In this document: positions 38,881 through 53,100 of the stretch, piece after piece | How the letters are laid out: each line of letters starts with the position of its first letter | How positions within the stretch are numbered: the first letter of the stretch is position 1 | Origin: Dipetalonema caudispina | Lineage: Eukaryota; Nematoda; Chromadorea; Rhabditida; Onchocercidae | Length of the DNA stretch: 64,000 nt | Direction: 5' to 3' | Assembly (NCBI GenBank): GCA_013365325.1 | Contig: JABVXV010000217.1 | Location: 1 to 64,000, forward strand | The notes under the pieces: generated by a model | Database searches by the model: none | What the model was told of the DNA's origin: nothing | Seen by the model: the letters and a program-made list of their open reading frames with translations, nothing else | Position numbers and translations under genes: made by a program

Positions 38881-41469
38881 GGATTTATTTTAAATACATT
38901 TTAACCTTACTAATCAAATTTATAAAAATTTGGTAAATTTTTCATTTTTTTTTTTTTGACATTACCAGTTAATACAAAATGATTTTAGCTTCTTTTTGCT
39001 ACTTTTTTTCTTTTTCATTCTACCACATTCTCCAATATATTTAACTTTATTTCCTAACTAAATTTCTATCTTTGATATTACAGCAAAATAATTTTTCTAA
39101 AAGATGGATTATATTCGAGTAAATAATATTTGATTGCAAATTTTCTACCAAAGATGATTAGTGTTTATTTCAATATTTTTGGATTTGTGCATTCATCCGT
39201 TTTTTAACGATAATTGCTTTTAGGATTTTTGAAAAAGAAAGAAGGAAGGCAAAAAAAAAAGGAAGGAAACAAATTTAAGCGATTGGATTAAAATATTTCG
39301 CTTTTCGTAAGCGTCAATGAATCAATTGTCAATGATGTGGAAGTGAAGCGGCAAAAAAAAAAAAAAAAATTATCCAGAAAAGTACGGTAATTTTTTTGCA
39401 TTGCTTTGTTGCCGTTAAGGCTTTACGCTAATATCTAATGCAAAAATCTTTCGTGCCTTTAAATATTAGGCCATATGAAGGAGATTTGAAAAGAAGAGAA
39501 GACAAGCTTTAACAGGCTTAACAATGTCTTTCGGCAGGAAAGATGAGATGAGTGGAAGAATTGGAAAGCCGGAATGGGTGATCATTATGCTAATCACTAC
39601 GACATCGTTTTTTTTTTTTTTTTTTTTGAAATTTTTGAAGCACTCTTTCATGCATCAAATAGGCTTAAATAATATTCTATGTTTTAAGGAATTAGAAATA
39701 ACGAAGATAATTTCTATATTATTAACAAACTAAGCATAAATGGAAATATTTTTTCCTATATTTTTTTAAAAAAATTTTTCTTCTAAAAAAAAAGCAAACA
39801 ATACTAATTTACAAATTCATTTCAAAAAAATAAAAAGAAAGGGAAAATATGTCAGAAAGCAGTGATCTATTAGTTTAATGTCAATATGACAATAATAGTT
39901 TGTTTAAACTTTTTTTCATATTTGCCAAACTTTTTATTATTAATTTAACAAGTTTAGGTTAATTAAAACAACCGCCCAAAACTTTGCTAACTATCTTGAA
40001 TCCAGATCAATGAATTTTTTCAGATCAATAGTATTTTAACATTACATAATTGATATGCAAATGTATGATTAGCATAAAATGGATAATATTCTGCTAGCTT
40101 TTATAAGATATTCCATTAATTAATGCCACCAAAGTCTTAATTGATACTGAAGTACTAAGTGTAAATTCTTTTATGTATCAAAAAAAGTAATTTTCAAGTG
40201 TTATCTAACTGTTTTCTTCTAATTTAAACTAATTTATACTTCCAAATTATGATCGAATTTTCATTTAAAAGATGTGTAAATCCATCCGCGGAGTTGAATG
40301 TAACAATCTAAATGGAATATTAGAAGAGAAATATCATTTGCATCAAAATGAAATTTTAGCAGAAGAAAAAACAGCAAATCCTACACTAAATTGATCAAAA
40401 TTAAGTAATTCGATTAAATTAAATGATAATTAAACTGGAAAGAAAAAATTACAGGTAATACTGTAACGATAATATTTAAGTTCTTATACTATTTTCGTAT
40501 CTTTTCTTGTATCATTTAAGTGATAAAAATTGATTTTAGCTGATTTAATATTTTACACCATAAAAGTGATGATAAATTTAGCAACACATTAAACATAACA
40601 CTAAATAATTAAACATAATATAAGGAATTAAAATTAATTTAATTATAAAATTGATAAAAATGAATGAATGAAAAGTATGCCACATTCTACAATCAATAAC
40701 AATAATGATTACTGTAATTTGTAGTGAATGTATGTGTGTGAATTGATTTTTTTACTTCTTTTTTTTTTTTTTTTATTTTTCATTTTTTTTTTTTCTTCTT
40801 CTTTTACTTGATTCTCTACCAAACAATTCACATAAAAATTTATCGGTTCCTTTACTGCTAAAAAGTATTTATGTCGATGAGATAGTTTCAAAAAATTGGA
40901 GAGTGAAAAAGGCGAAAGAATGAAAGAAATGAACGATTTAGTTTATTAAAATGTGGGATTGGTAATGTTATGGAAAAGAAAACGAACAACGGCGATACAT
41001 TAGGGAATTGATATTAGTCGTAAGGATGTTAGTGTCGGTGATATAGTGATTGGTAGTTTCGATATCTTGCAGTCAACCAAAATGTCATCCGCTTTTCTTG
41101 TCATTTTGAAAGTTTTATTCATAAAATTACTTTTCAATTAACAGATTTGAATCAAATTATATGTTAAAATTTAATTAGTGAAAAAAAAAAAGTAGAAGAA
41201 AAGATAAGGATCAAGAGAAGAAAGAAATAGCAAATTACAGGAAAATTAGTGGAATTCTTGCAAATACTTAAATAATATTGTATCCATCGATAATAATGAA
41301 TATATCGAATTTCCGGGAGAACATTACAAAAAATATTTGGGACGGAATTTTTAATTCTTTACTGTAAATGAATTGTTCCTAATAATAATATTTTATTAAT
41401 TTTTGAAACATTTCAATAGTTACAGTAATGAGATAAAATAGTCCTGAAAAGATAAATTTAAGCATTTAA

Positions 41470-41525
41470 CAATAATAATAATAATAGCAATAATAATAAT
41501 AATAATAACAGTAATAATAATAATG

Positions 41526-41610
<85 letters not shown>

Positions 41611-41620
41611 GAATAAGAAT
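41470..41620. repeat. (AAT)n microsatellite
   Basis: AAT units with scattered GAT, CAG and GAA interruptions. A similar AAT tract lies at 44558-44648. Confidence 0.93.
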
Positions 41621-42367
41621 AACAATGATAATGCTACAATAATAATTTACAAATCTTTAAATAAGAAATTGTAAAAAAATTAAACGACACAAAGTTAGTT
41701 ACTAAAGTTCATGCAATAAATAAAAACTTGAAAATTACATCTTTTTTGGTTCAATATTCAAAATTACAAAATTATTCAAATAATCTAATAGCTAGAATTC
41801 AATTATTCAAAATTATCACCAAAAAATTAATTTTACTATTATGATTGCATAAAAAGAATGATTAATTTGAATAGCATAAAATTCCATTTTATACTTTTTA
41901 TCCCATTCCTGAATAAATTATATTTAACAAATTAAACATTATACATTCTTTCTGTTAATATGCACTTAGTTTAAATTTTGAATAAATTTTTGCATTTTTC
42001 CCTTTTATTTTCAACATCATAGAAACAATTCAGAAATATGTCATCATAGTAATGTCACACTAAACTAAATGAATTCCCAATTGTAAATTCAGATTTCAAT
42101 CTATCGTTTATATGCTTCATCTTCATCCTTCTATTCCAACTAAAGCAACCAATTTCAAACTAACCCACCAAATATCTTTCACTTAGTGGCGACAATGACC
42201 GAGTGCTTTTCAACGAATTTATTGCTTTCATGCTGAGATTTACTAGCAAGATATTACTCATCATTCACTTCTTGTCTCATTTCAGAATAGTTTATCCACC
42301 CGTTATAACTACTTGATCTGTTTGTCTGTCCGTTTATTTTACTATCAAATGAATATACATTTTAGTG

Positions 42368-42395
42368 TATATATTATATATATATGTGTGTATGT

Positions 42396-42440
<45 letters not shown>
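42368..42440. repeat. TA/TG microsatellite
   Basis: A short TA run followed by about 20 TG units with one interruption. Confidence 0.9.
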
Positions 42441-42441
<1 letters not shown>

Positions 42442-44557
42442 TAGATGAAGCATTACATGAGTGGACATCAATTGTCAAGTAGACGAATGATAAATTAATC
42501 ACCTTCTATCCATAATACTACCACCATTGGTGGTAAACCTTCATCCTAATCAGGCAAGAAATCTGTTCTCCCTGGTACATATCAACCCCGTTTCAGGATT
42601 AATGTCATCCGGACATAACTGATTGCTTTTAAAATGGTAAAGCATTTTGAAATCGAACATTTCAAAATGTGATTAATCTTTCATTTTAGCTTCAAGATCT
42701 ATATTTTGAAATTTTAAACCATTGCATTAAGCTACTCTTAATGGAAGGCAAGAAATTAAGGATAATATTAGCAATAAATAAAATTGGAAAGGATTGTTAA
42801 ATTAGTCAGAAATTATCAAGACATTAGCTAATTATAGCTTAACTAATTGTTATAATCAATGAAAAGATTAGTATTTCTTATATAAAATTATTATTATTGA
42901 AAAGAAATTGTGATTAATTTAATTTCGCTTTATTTATTTTTGATTAAACTTTCTACATGTAGTTGTGATCAGTCCTTCAATTTAATTTTTTTTTTTTTTT
43001 TTTTTAAGAATAATATGGTAGAAAAATGAAACTTCGTTAGTTTTAAAATCAATTTTTTAAGACTAGAAACATTTGACAGTTTATATTTCTGTTGATACGC
43101 CTTAAAATTCTTTTAGGATAGATATATTTCGTGATTGCAATGATACGCTCTAATCATTTTTACATCGTATCAGGTATTTATATTGAATTTGTTTGAAGCA
43201 AAAATTTTTTTTCTTTTAACAAAAAAGATATGAACAAAATTCGTTCAAAAATATGAAAAATTACGATAATTTTTTCGTCGTTTTATTTGTTTTTTTTTTT
43301 TTTTTTATTTTCTTTGCAATCTAAATTTCTCATAATTTAATAGGAGTTTTTATTTTTATTTTTTTTAAATTTAATACTTTTGGAATGAACGATTATTTTA
43401 AGAATTACAAGCCAATGACAACTACATTGAAAAGAATTTGAAATGCATCAAATTTCATGTACACATTTATTGATGTGGAAATTTTTGCTGATTGAAATAT
43501 CTGCCAAAATTTATCCTAAAACAGCAAAATACTCCTTGTAATGTCTGTCTCCAAGTTATCCCTTATAGACCTAAAGCTCCTCCTTAAGAATGTTTGGCGA
43601 CAAGCATTTCAACGATGCCAAACGACTATCCCATCGGGAGTACTTTTACCAATCGGCTTCCTTCCTGTTTCCTCTCGATTTGTCAACCGCTTCCTGATGT
43701 ATCCATCCACAGTTTTTCCACTTTGACCATCATTTTTTTTTTTTTTTTCCATTTACCATCCAAAATTTCCCTTTTTCTGCTTTCATCCGCCACAATAACA
43801 CTTCCCTTTTCATCACTCCCAGCAGACATCGAAAAACTTTTGCAATATCGGAAATTATGAAATAGACTGTGAAACTATGGAACATACATTAAATTCCTAC
43901 CGTAATAATAGAAGAAATTAAAGGAAGAAAAGCAAAAAAAAAAAAAAAAGAAAATTTTAGTACCATACAATTAGACAATAATAGCATTTTATTTTAATCA
44001 TTTAATAAGAAATAAATGAATGAATGAAATGAAAATATTAATAATTCGTATATAATAATTTGTAATTTCAATTCATATTTAATTTCTACTATTCTTTCTT
44101 GCTGTTTCTATTAAGAAAAAAAAATTACTCAAAAAAAAAAGTAAAAAAAAGGAATAATTCCTGATTATGAAGGATATATTATGTATATAAAATATAATGA
44201 AATATCGGTATTGATAATGATTGAGAAAAATTGTAATAATTATCAGAATTATTAATTATCATGTCAAAATTATTGGTTGATGAAGGCCTTTTTTGTTTAC
44301 AAATCTATCATATGCTGCATACAATTGTAATTATTAATATTAAATATTTGTTAAATCCTAAGCCTATGATCATCAAATCCTAACCGTTGTTTTAAACACT
44401 AATAAATTAAATTATTCGATTAAGGAATCAATTATCATTCTTCCTTTTTCTTTTTTGTTATCTTCTTGACATACTTTAAAATATGGTCCAATAGCAGTTC
44501 ATCTTGTTATATTGTTTAATTATCATAATATAACACTTCACTTTATAGGATTATTAG

Positions 44558-44574
44558 TGATAATAATAATAATG

Positions 44575-44648
<74 letters not shown>
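44558..44648. repeat. (AAT)n microsatellite
   Basis: Nearly pure AAT units, about 30 copies, in intergenic DNA. Confidence 0.93.
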
Positions 44649-45991
44649 TTAAAATGAACAATTTTAATGGACTTCGAATAGATTAAAAGGAAAAAAAAAA
44701 AAGCAATAACTTTCATAATTTATCCAAATTATAACTATTAGTGTTATTTTTGCTAATAAATATTTGAGAAAGAAATAATCTGTCATAAAACTACCGTAGA
44801 TTATAGCCATTAAAGATTGAAACTATGATAAAATTTTGACATAATTTCTAACAAGAAAGAAAGGAAAAAAAAAACTTTAAAACAGTTAGGATCACATTTA
44901 TTCCCATTCTATAAGCAATAACAATAGGCTTTTTGTTTTCATTCATTCTTTTTTTTTTTTTTTTTTTGCATAATTTGGGATGAATTTTAAATTCTTTAGA
45001 GAGCTATAATTTTGGCAAAATCACATCACCATCATTGTGAACAAACCAATTGAAAATTATGTATCATGGAATATGATCCTACATAGGGATGATTGTATCA
45101 TGCCAGATGTCCTATCTTAGTACCGTTAATGTTGAATAGTTTTCGTATTTTTTCTTGCATACATTAAAAGATGAAGTATCGTTTAAGCAAAAGGAAGAAA
45201 ATTTTGAAGTCATTTATAAAAATTTGTAAAATAATTTCGTAGAAAAAGAAAGAAATACATATATAATAAAATGTATGACGGAAAGTGTATGAATAAAATG
45301 GATGAAATTTGAAACTTTAACTTTAAGTTGAAATTAAAACTTCAAAATTTTCATTCCAAATTGTTAACTCTATTTGACTACCATTTTCTTCCACATACTT
45401 TAATGCATAATTTTCGAATTATAGTACAAAATTCTTCTACTAATGTTTCTCGATGACATTACTATCATCATTAAAGAAGAAAACAAAAAGTACAAAATTC
45501 ATTCGATAAAAGTTTTATTTTATATATCACTTCAATAGTCACATAAAATAAGAAAATAACCTTCCAAACTCATTTTTTGAATTTTACTGATAAACCTACA
45601 GAAATGATAAATTTTGCGGGAAATTTGACGAATATATCTCAAAATTGGTTTCACAATATATCGACCATAATTCGGCAAATTCATTGTTAAATTTTATTGT
45701 AGTTAAATTTATAAATGTAAAAAATTCCCAAATATATTTGTGAATATACTTATTTAAAACTATTCTAAAATATAAAATACCATTTTATTAAATCTGTTAA
45801 ATTCGTCAATTAAATCAAGGTATGTTCAACGATCACATTTGTGCTAAATTTTCGTAAATAATGATCAATCCGATTATGTCTAATTGAATAATATTTATTA
45901 ATTGATATTTCTCTGATATCAATAATTAAAAAGCAAATGAAAAATATTAAATGAAAATACAGAAATTAATGGAATAAAAAAGAGAAAGATA

Positions 45992-46303
45992 ATGGTAAAA
46001 ACGGTGAAGCTGAACAAATATTCAGTGAACTATTCTGACAAAACATTCCGGTCCATTATTCATTTCTCCGCCAAAACGTTGACATTCTGCAATTCTTACA
46101 TTTGCTTATGCCAAACGTTAAATATCGCTTGCTTGTTGATTTTAAAAGGTAAAAATTTATTAAATTTTGTATTTAATTATTTAAATCAATCATTTAAGTC
46201 TATTTTCTGCTAGTGAATTTTTTTTTTATATAATTCACATTATTTTTAAGGTGCTGTGAATTTCATTCCTTTAATCAAACAAAGCAAATGTAAACATCAG
46301 TAA
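45992..46303 (+). CDS. Candidate two-exon small protein, unknown function
   Basis: Exon 45992-46148 starts with ATG and ends AAAAG before a gtaaaa donor in phase 1. Exon 46251-46303 follows a ttatttttaag acceptor and keeps the frame to TAA, giving 69 aa. The protein is basic at the start (MVKTVKLNKYS) and has a Cys-containing hydrophobic middle (CLCQTLNIACLLILK). GC content is visibly higher than the flanks. No family is recognised, and a small frame with compatible splice sites can arise by chance. Confidence 0.33.
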
Positions 46304-46533
46304 GCATTTTCATTTACTTTTTCCTCATTAACACTTTCAATTGATTAAAAAAAAAAGAGCAAAATATCCAACTGATAAGGATGTATTTTTCAAATCGGGA
46401 AATTGAAACAAGAATTCAATTCCCAGGAGAAAAAGAGCATAAATGGGAGTGAGAGGAATTTTAGCATACTATCGATAATAGCACAATTCACTAAATCATA
46501 TCTGATAGATTTGATCAATTGTATCATTTATAT

Positions 46534-46564
46534 CATTCATTCATTCATTCATTCATTCATTCAT
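46534..46564. repeat. (ATTC)n microsatellite
   Basis: Seven or so ATTC units between the two small candidate genes. Confidence 0.9.
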
Positions 46565-46933
46565 ATTTAAAAATCTACGAAAAGATAAGGAATTGATTAT
46601 CGGTTAATGTTATCACTGATAACATTGCTCAATTTTTTGTACTGTATTACATAGCAATAAAAATCATTGTAAAAGATAACATTTCACAACAACTGTTCCA
46701 TATTTCTTTATTTTTGTTTACTTTGATAAGCGGCTTAATTTAACGCTTTTGCTACATATTGAAAAATACAATTAATTGTTACTAACAATGTAATTAGACA
46801 AGTAACATTTTATAAAGATTATTTTATTAGTTAAATTAAATAGGTTTATTTTAGGTTAAATTTTTCATATTTGAACATAAATGTCTAATTAGAGCGCTTA
46901 AAATTTTTGTATGCAGATAAATGAAAGTGGAAA

Positions 46934-47122
46934 ATGATGGAAAAAGATAATCAAGTATCAATTTCATCAAAATTGGAAATGGATGAAAAGCATGAACCAA
47001 TGTTAAAGATATGTTTGGAATTTATGCATGACAAAAGAAAAGCAATTAAAGAATTTGTGACCATTTTGATCCTTATCATTGTTATCATTGTACTTGTAGT
47101 TGTTATCATATTTACACGATAA
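46934..47122 (+). CDS. Candidate 62-aa C-terminally anchored membrane protein
   Basis: Single-exon frame MMEKDNQVSISSKLEMDEKHE... with a charged N-terminal half, an amphipathic stretch (MLKICLEFMHDKRKAIKEF) and a C-terminal hydrophobic helix of about 20 residues rich in Ile/Val (about 42-59), ending FTR. This is the layout of a tail-anchored single-pass protein. A gtatgcag site 17 bases before the ATG fits spliced-leader addition, and AATAAA lies 25 bases after the stop (47147-47152). Both flanking signals are where a compact gene would have them. No family is recognised. Confidence 0.45.
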   Translation: MMEKDNQVSISSKLEMDEKHEPMLKICLEFMHDKRKAIKEFVTILILIIVIIVLVVVIIFTR

Positions 47123-47146
47123 GACTATATATATATGTATGATATA

Positions 47147-47152
47147 AATAAA
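47147..47152 (+). terminator. AATAAA poly(A) signal of small membrane-protein candidate
   Basis: AATAAA lies 25 bases after the stop codon at 47122. The signal is short and common in AT-rich DNA, so position is the only support. Confidence 0.4.
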
Positions 47153-49832
47153 ATTATTCATAATTGAACTTATAATGCAAATTATAAACTGACAAAAAAA
47201 AAAAATAAATTTTTGGAAGAAATTACTTTTATTTTATTTACTTTCAAGAAAATGAAAAAAAAAAAAACAGCGAAAAGTTTTACATTTAATCAATTTTTAA
47301 GAGCAAATTTGTTTGTTCCTAATATATTACCAATTTTTTCCTCTTATTATTATTAGTGATAATTATAAGTTGATAGCATAATGATAGAGGAAAATTTGTT
47401 TACACTAATTTGAACTACAAAAGAGTAAATTTAATTCATGAAAATTTTCAGCAGCTATAATTTGTTCTAAATTTTTATATCTAAAATGCAATCGAATGAT
47501 TGAAAATGATTTATTTGTGAACATTTAAATAATCATTGAATTGATGAATCTATCAATTGCTGTACTATTAAAAAAAAAAAAAAAAAAAAAAAATTAATGT
47601 CACACTTTTTACTTTGTACCATTTTTTTTTTCGTCATATTACGTTTTGTTATCACATTTTATCAAAATTCACAGTAAACTATGACGTAACATACGAAAAC
47701 TTATAGCTTATATTATAATATTTCATCACAGCTATGATTTCTATCAAATAATTTTAACAAATATTAGCATAATTAATGTAAAATTTATATAAAACAATAT
47801 TTGCTTTGAATAATTTATATATAGGAATTGATATAAATATTTTACAAAAGTTTTAACTTTTCCTTTTTCATTTATTTATCATTTAAAATTATTTTATCAA
47901 ATGGCTTTGCTTCCTTTATTTGTTTCATTTCTCTTCTATTCCACAGCTAATTACTTTTTTCTTCTTTATTTTTGCTAATTTCAAACTTTCCTTAACAACT
48001 TTTCAATTGATTTGATATCTTTTGTAAGCACTTCAACTGATTTACTGATAAAAAATTGAAATCAATCAATTAGTACGAATCGTATCACAGATATTATTTG
48101 TAAACGCATTTATATATTCATCGAAAGAATAGTTAAGAGATTCCAAATTTGAATGATTTTTTTAAATTTAACAAATTTAATAGTAGGGATAATTGGTTTA
48201 CTATATTATTATCAGAATTTGTAATGAAATACAAGACTCCAAATAAATTTATTGATCGAATTGTTAATATTTCGTTATACAAAAATTTCATCAAAATTAT
48301 GTATAGGAAAAAAAAAATGCATAATAACATTTTATATACCTTTAGCTTTTACATATTATTTTTGGATAAATTGATTGAAAATAAAAAGGCTTGTAAAAGC
48401 AGAAACGAACTGAAATTTCGATTATGAATTTATAATTTAATTACATTAAACTGTTAAATAATCTTTTAATTAACAAATTTTGCATAATTCAATTTTTTGT
48501 ATGCATGTCATGACTTGAGATATTATCTTTGCATAATATTAAACTAGTCAGTCCTTAATTTCAATATTTCACTTCAAAATCTTTCATTTATTAAAAATAC
48601 TATAGGAATTGCAAAAAAATAAAATGAAGATTGCAATTCACAAAATTCAGTAATAATTTATATATGACAATTATAAGTTTACTTATCAACATTTCCAACT
48701 TAATTATATCACTAATATATCAATGTGATATGTTATGATAAATGCTATAATATTAAAATTAATAGAAAGAAAAATTGGAACGATCGAATATGTATATTAG
48801 CAGTTATATTACAGTTAATAGTAATTGATTAATTATTTATCAAATCATTTCCAAACGTTGACTAAAATGATAAACGAAATAAAATACAACAAATGGAATT
48901 GCTGTCATTTACTTTACTTCAACTACACTGTTGTCATTTCTAACGGATAGTTCCAATTCCATTACTGTACTCAATAATAAAATAAGTGATTTTCCGCAAA
49001 AAAAAAGAGCAATAACTGAAAACCGGATACTAACCGTATTTATTTCAACAAGAATACATTTTTAAAAAAATGAATGATTGTAGAAAATAAAATGAATCAT
49101 TTCAATTGATTACATTATCAAGTAGTCCCGGTAACCATATTTGGTAAATCTCGCTACTACCATGATAAAACATTGAATTTAAAGATTTACTAACAAAATT
49201 TGACTAATTAGAATATTAATTATCGTTTTGTTTTCCTGCATAAACGCTATAGAAATTAATATTTAATTAAAGGAGAATTAAAAGATAGAAATGATGTAAA
49301 TCAACATCATTCAGATTTCGGTATGTATTTATTACTTACATAAGAAGAAGTATGATATTCTATCATTAATTCTTTCAAGGAAAAAAAAAAAATTTGAGTT
49401 TCCAAGTCACTTTGATCTAATTTCGATAATTTATGGCATGTCTCAAGTTTATTCCTACCTGCTAACTTATCATTAATCTTTTAACACTTATCCATTCTTT
49501 GTAAATATAAATTAAGGAATAGTAATAAACTCTAACCTTCCAAGGTTAAATAAGTAACCCTAAAATTTAGATTATAAAAGCTCAAAAAACAGCATGTTTT
49601 GGCTTCATTATCATCATTGCATTTCATTGCCTGGTTGTGTTTTATTTATTTTCTCTGAAATATTTTGAATTTTGCATCATTTTGAAATTTTGTGTAATCA
49701 GTGGAATGAAATTTGTTCATTTGTCTCACATAGAAATTCCATTCGATTAGTTATAAAGATAGCAAAAAGTCAATTTAGGTGGATGAAAAATATTGCACTT
49801 TGAAATATTTTTTCATTATTACTATCAAAATG

Positions 49833-49866
<34 letters not shown>

Positions 49867-50168
49867 ATAATATTGGTCAAATTAATTGATTTAATACAAT
49901 GTTGCAATGATAATAGGAAAAATTTTGGAAATTTTCATTTGAAGACCAAAATTTTTTTCCTAGAAATTTAAAAAGTGAGATTCAGAAAAAAATATAAAAA
50001 ATCTTCCATGTAAAACATAGAATTTTTCACATTATAATAACATTTTGATGAAATTTATCAATGAAAATTTTTAACTTGATGATTAATTTAAGAAATTTGG
50101 ATAAAATTTTTAGCTCAAATTCATTTTTTCTTATTTGAATTCAAACATTTACATTGTTGACTCGAAAT
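47153..50168. other. Intergenic AT-rich stretch
   Basis: No supported gene. Open frames at 48133-48427 overlap on both strands and are Lys/Asn/Phe-rich. Long poly-A runs occur at about 47570 and 49833. Confidence 0.55.
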
Positions 50169-53100
50169 ATGCTTCGACAATTTGAAATGCTCATTTATTT
50201 CGCAGGTGTGTAAACAAATCATTTGTAGTTAATTTATTATCTTGTATCAAATGTTTTTAATTTATTAGGCTTTTGCTCCCATCCTGAAATGAACTTTTTA
50301 TTCATCCTATCCAACTCTAGGGTTAAAGGTAATCATTACTATCATAATCTCATCCTGCATAGTTCTCTAAAATTGGCAAACTATGGTTTACTGCGATGAT
50401 ATAACTTATCACTGAGGAAGAATGGTAGGAAAGTTTGGGAGGTGCAATCGAAACATTTTAGAAGAAGTAGCACAATACCTTAAAAATACTTTAGGAGAGC
50501 AATTTGAGTAACCTTCTTGTTTTCCGGATAAGATTCAAACATTTTTAGTCCAGATTTAATTATTTAATAATACTAATCTTCATCTAAATACTACAAATTA
50601 TACAGCATGATATCAAATCTAATATGCAAATGTCTAACTCAAATATTAACTAACTGAATACATGGAATTTGAATATAAATTCATGAATGCAAAAAATACA
50701 ATATAAATAAAAAAGTGTTTGTAGTATAGAAAAATGGACAAATTATTTTGATAGAATATTTTTAATAAAAAAAAAAAACAGAAATAAAATAACCAGTAAA
50801 AAAAGAAATAATTCCAGTAATACTACAAATGGTGATATTGGAAATTAGTAAAGATTATCCAAATACTTTTGGTACTGAATTTGTTACTTTATTTCCATGG
50901 AGCAAAAAAGTATCAAATACTACCCATCTTACTCTTGAAATTATTAATGCATCGGAAAATGACACAGCAACAGTCATCATAGAATATGACATTGGTTTGC
51001 GAAAGTCGGGAAATATGATGCAATTTCCGCAAGATGTCTTTAATATTAAACCAAATTCATATATTACAGTTAGTATTTTCAATTAATTGATTTAATAATT
51101 CTTTTATTTAACTATGTTTGTAATTCTTTTCATCACTTTTTCTCAACAAATATAAATGATCAAGTTCCGTTAGATTTCTATTTTGAACTAAAAACTTACC
51201 AAAATTCTTAAATAAAATTTTTAAGTATAGGAATTTTTATTATTTTTTATAAATTTATTTTAAATATCAAAATTACAAATCATTGATTGTAATTAACATT
51301 CCTGGTATACCTATCATGATTATTTAGTGTGAATTTGATGCAGCAACAAAAATGATCCGACCATATGAAGGAAGTCAAAATATTATTCCAGCTGGTGCAT
51401 CACGAATTTTCATTTCTTCCAGTTTACCTGTTTCTATCGTAGAGTGTATTTTTTTTACTCAAAAAATTGGTGACTGTTTTACAGGTAGCAATTAATGAAT
51501 TCATTTTTCATAGTTTAACATAAATTAGGTAACATTTATATAAATCAAATATATCATTTGATATCAAACACTTTTCAGTTTTTCATATTTTAAAAGAGAG
51601 AGAAAAAAAAAGAAAAAACAATTTCAAATATTTAATTTATTGATTGATGATATTCATTATAATATCTTTAAATTTTGCTAAGTTTTTTTTATTTTCCATC
51701 TTCTTTCCTTTTTTTTTTTTTTTTTCAGTAATACCAATAACAATGGCCGGAAATTACTATTCATTTTCAATTTCATCATCAACATTCAACGGTATATCAA
51801 CAGCCTTTTTCATTCCAACTCATACCGATTCACAAATAAATGTTACAAGTATCACAAAAAAAGGTTTACAACGAATCAGAAGGATTTTACATGTAAGCAT
51901 AAATTTTATGATATTTCATTTTCATCATTCTTTCTAACATTTTTACAAAAATGACACACATCTATCATTGCTAAATTCAATGAAAGACTAATGTTTTACT
52001 GAACAAAACTAGAAGATGTGAACAAATTCTGAAATGATCAACTAATTCATATGTGATTGGAAAATGATTTTAACAGTAAAAGAAAACTGATTAACTTTTT
52101 TTTTTTATCATAAAATATTACTATTTCAACCTTCTTTTTTTTTTTTTTTTTTCACCAAATTTTCTCTTTAGTTTGATCGTGGATCAATGATTTATGCTTA
52201 CAACAGCTCGATCAATGGTTCTTTTACAGTATATATATCAAGTTCATTTCCAATTGTGATTTTATTAGCAATGCGAACATATCTAAGGAAAATTTCTGAT
52301 GAAAGTTTTGCATGTACAATGCTTATACCATTACCGGATAAAGGTATTGTAATTCTTGCATCAAATAAATTAAAATTAACATAAGTGAATTTGATAGAAA
52401 TGGATTAATATTGAAAAAATGAAAATATTTTCATATAATTCAAAAAGAAAATGTACTTTTGAGGAAAAAAATAAGCGAAATCTTTTTACATTGATACGGG
52501 ATATAATAAAATCAAATTATGAAAGCAAAAAAAAAAAAAGAAAATAATATTAATTAATTTTTTTACGCCTTTTCAATTCCAAATTCTAATTTTCTGTTTC
52601 GAATGCATTTCCTTTAACAGGAAAAAAAAGGAAAAAAAATTGATCAATTCTGTGTTGTCCTTTTATAACCTAAATAGATACTGAATATTATTTCAATTTC
52701 AGTTTCTTCTCAAATAGCACTTCGGGATGATTTTGATGCTCATTTTACTCCCTTAGAATCTTCCGGTGATTATCGAACTCAACTCTTGCTAGCAGCACCA
52801 ATACAAAATTGTCAACCTTTTACCGTTGCTACATTTCGGCCTAATAGTACGAGGCTAATTAATATCGAACCCAATATCATCACCGATGAAATTGCAATAG
52901 AATGGAATTTTCGTAAGAATGATGCAATCGTTGGCTATTCATCAAAGTTTACTTTTACTTGTATCCTACTTATGTTTTTACCTAAAAATTATGCTTAAGT
53001 TCAGTAACTGTGTGTTCTTCTTTTAGTATCATCTAACTAAGACTTTTCGACAATTTTTCGGTTTTTTCACACATATATTACAAATTTATATTCCTGAAAG

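Larger units (their letters stand above)
36996..45991. other. 9-kb gene desert upstream of T-box gene
   Basis: No exon is supported. It holds GAT/CAA microsatellites (37710-37818), a degenerate 32-bp minisatellite (38500-38880), AAT repeats (41470-41620, 44558-44648), a TA/TG repeat (42368-42440), short palindromes (42519-42535, 42643-42669) and three copies of ATGTCATCCG (37392, 41082, 42602). Open frames at 43541-43860 and 39466-39733 are in slightly less AT-rich DNA but have no splice or motif support. The position fits distal regulatory DNA for the T-box gene. Confidence 0.5.

Noticed and set aside
39466..39733. Frames on both strands around MSFGRKDEMSGRIGKPEW
   Set aside because: Both run into the same poly-T/A stretch and lack splice support.
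43541..43860. Overlapping open frames in a GC-richer patch
   Set aside because: Two frames are open over the same DNA with no splice signals or family likeness; probably chance.
48133..48427. Overlapping frames on both strands
   Set aside because: Both are Lys/Asn/Phe/Ile-rich as expected for random AT-rich DNA, with no conserved motif.
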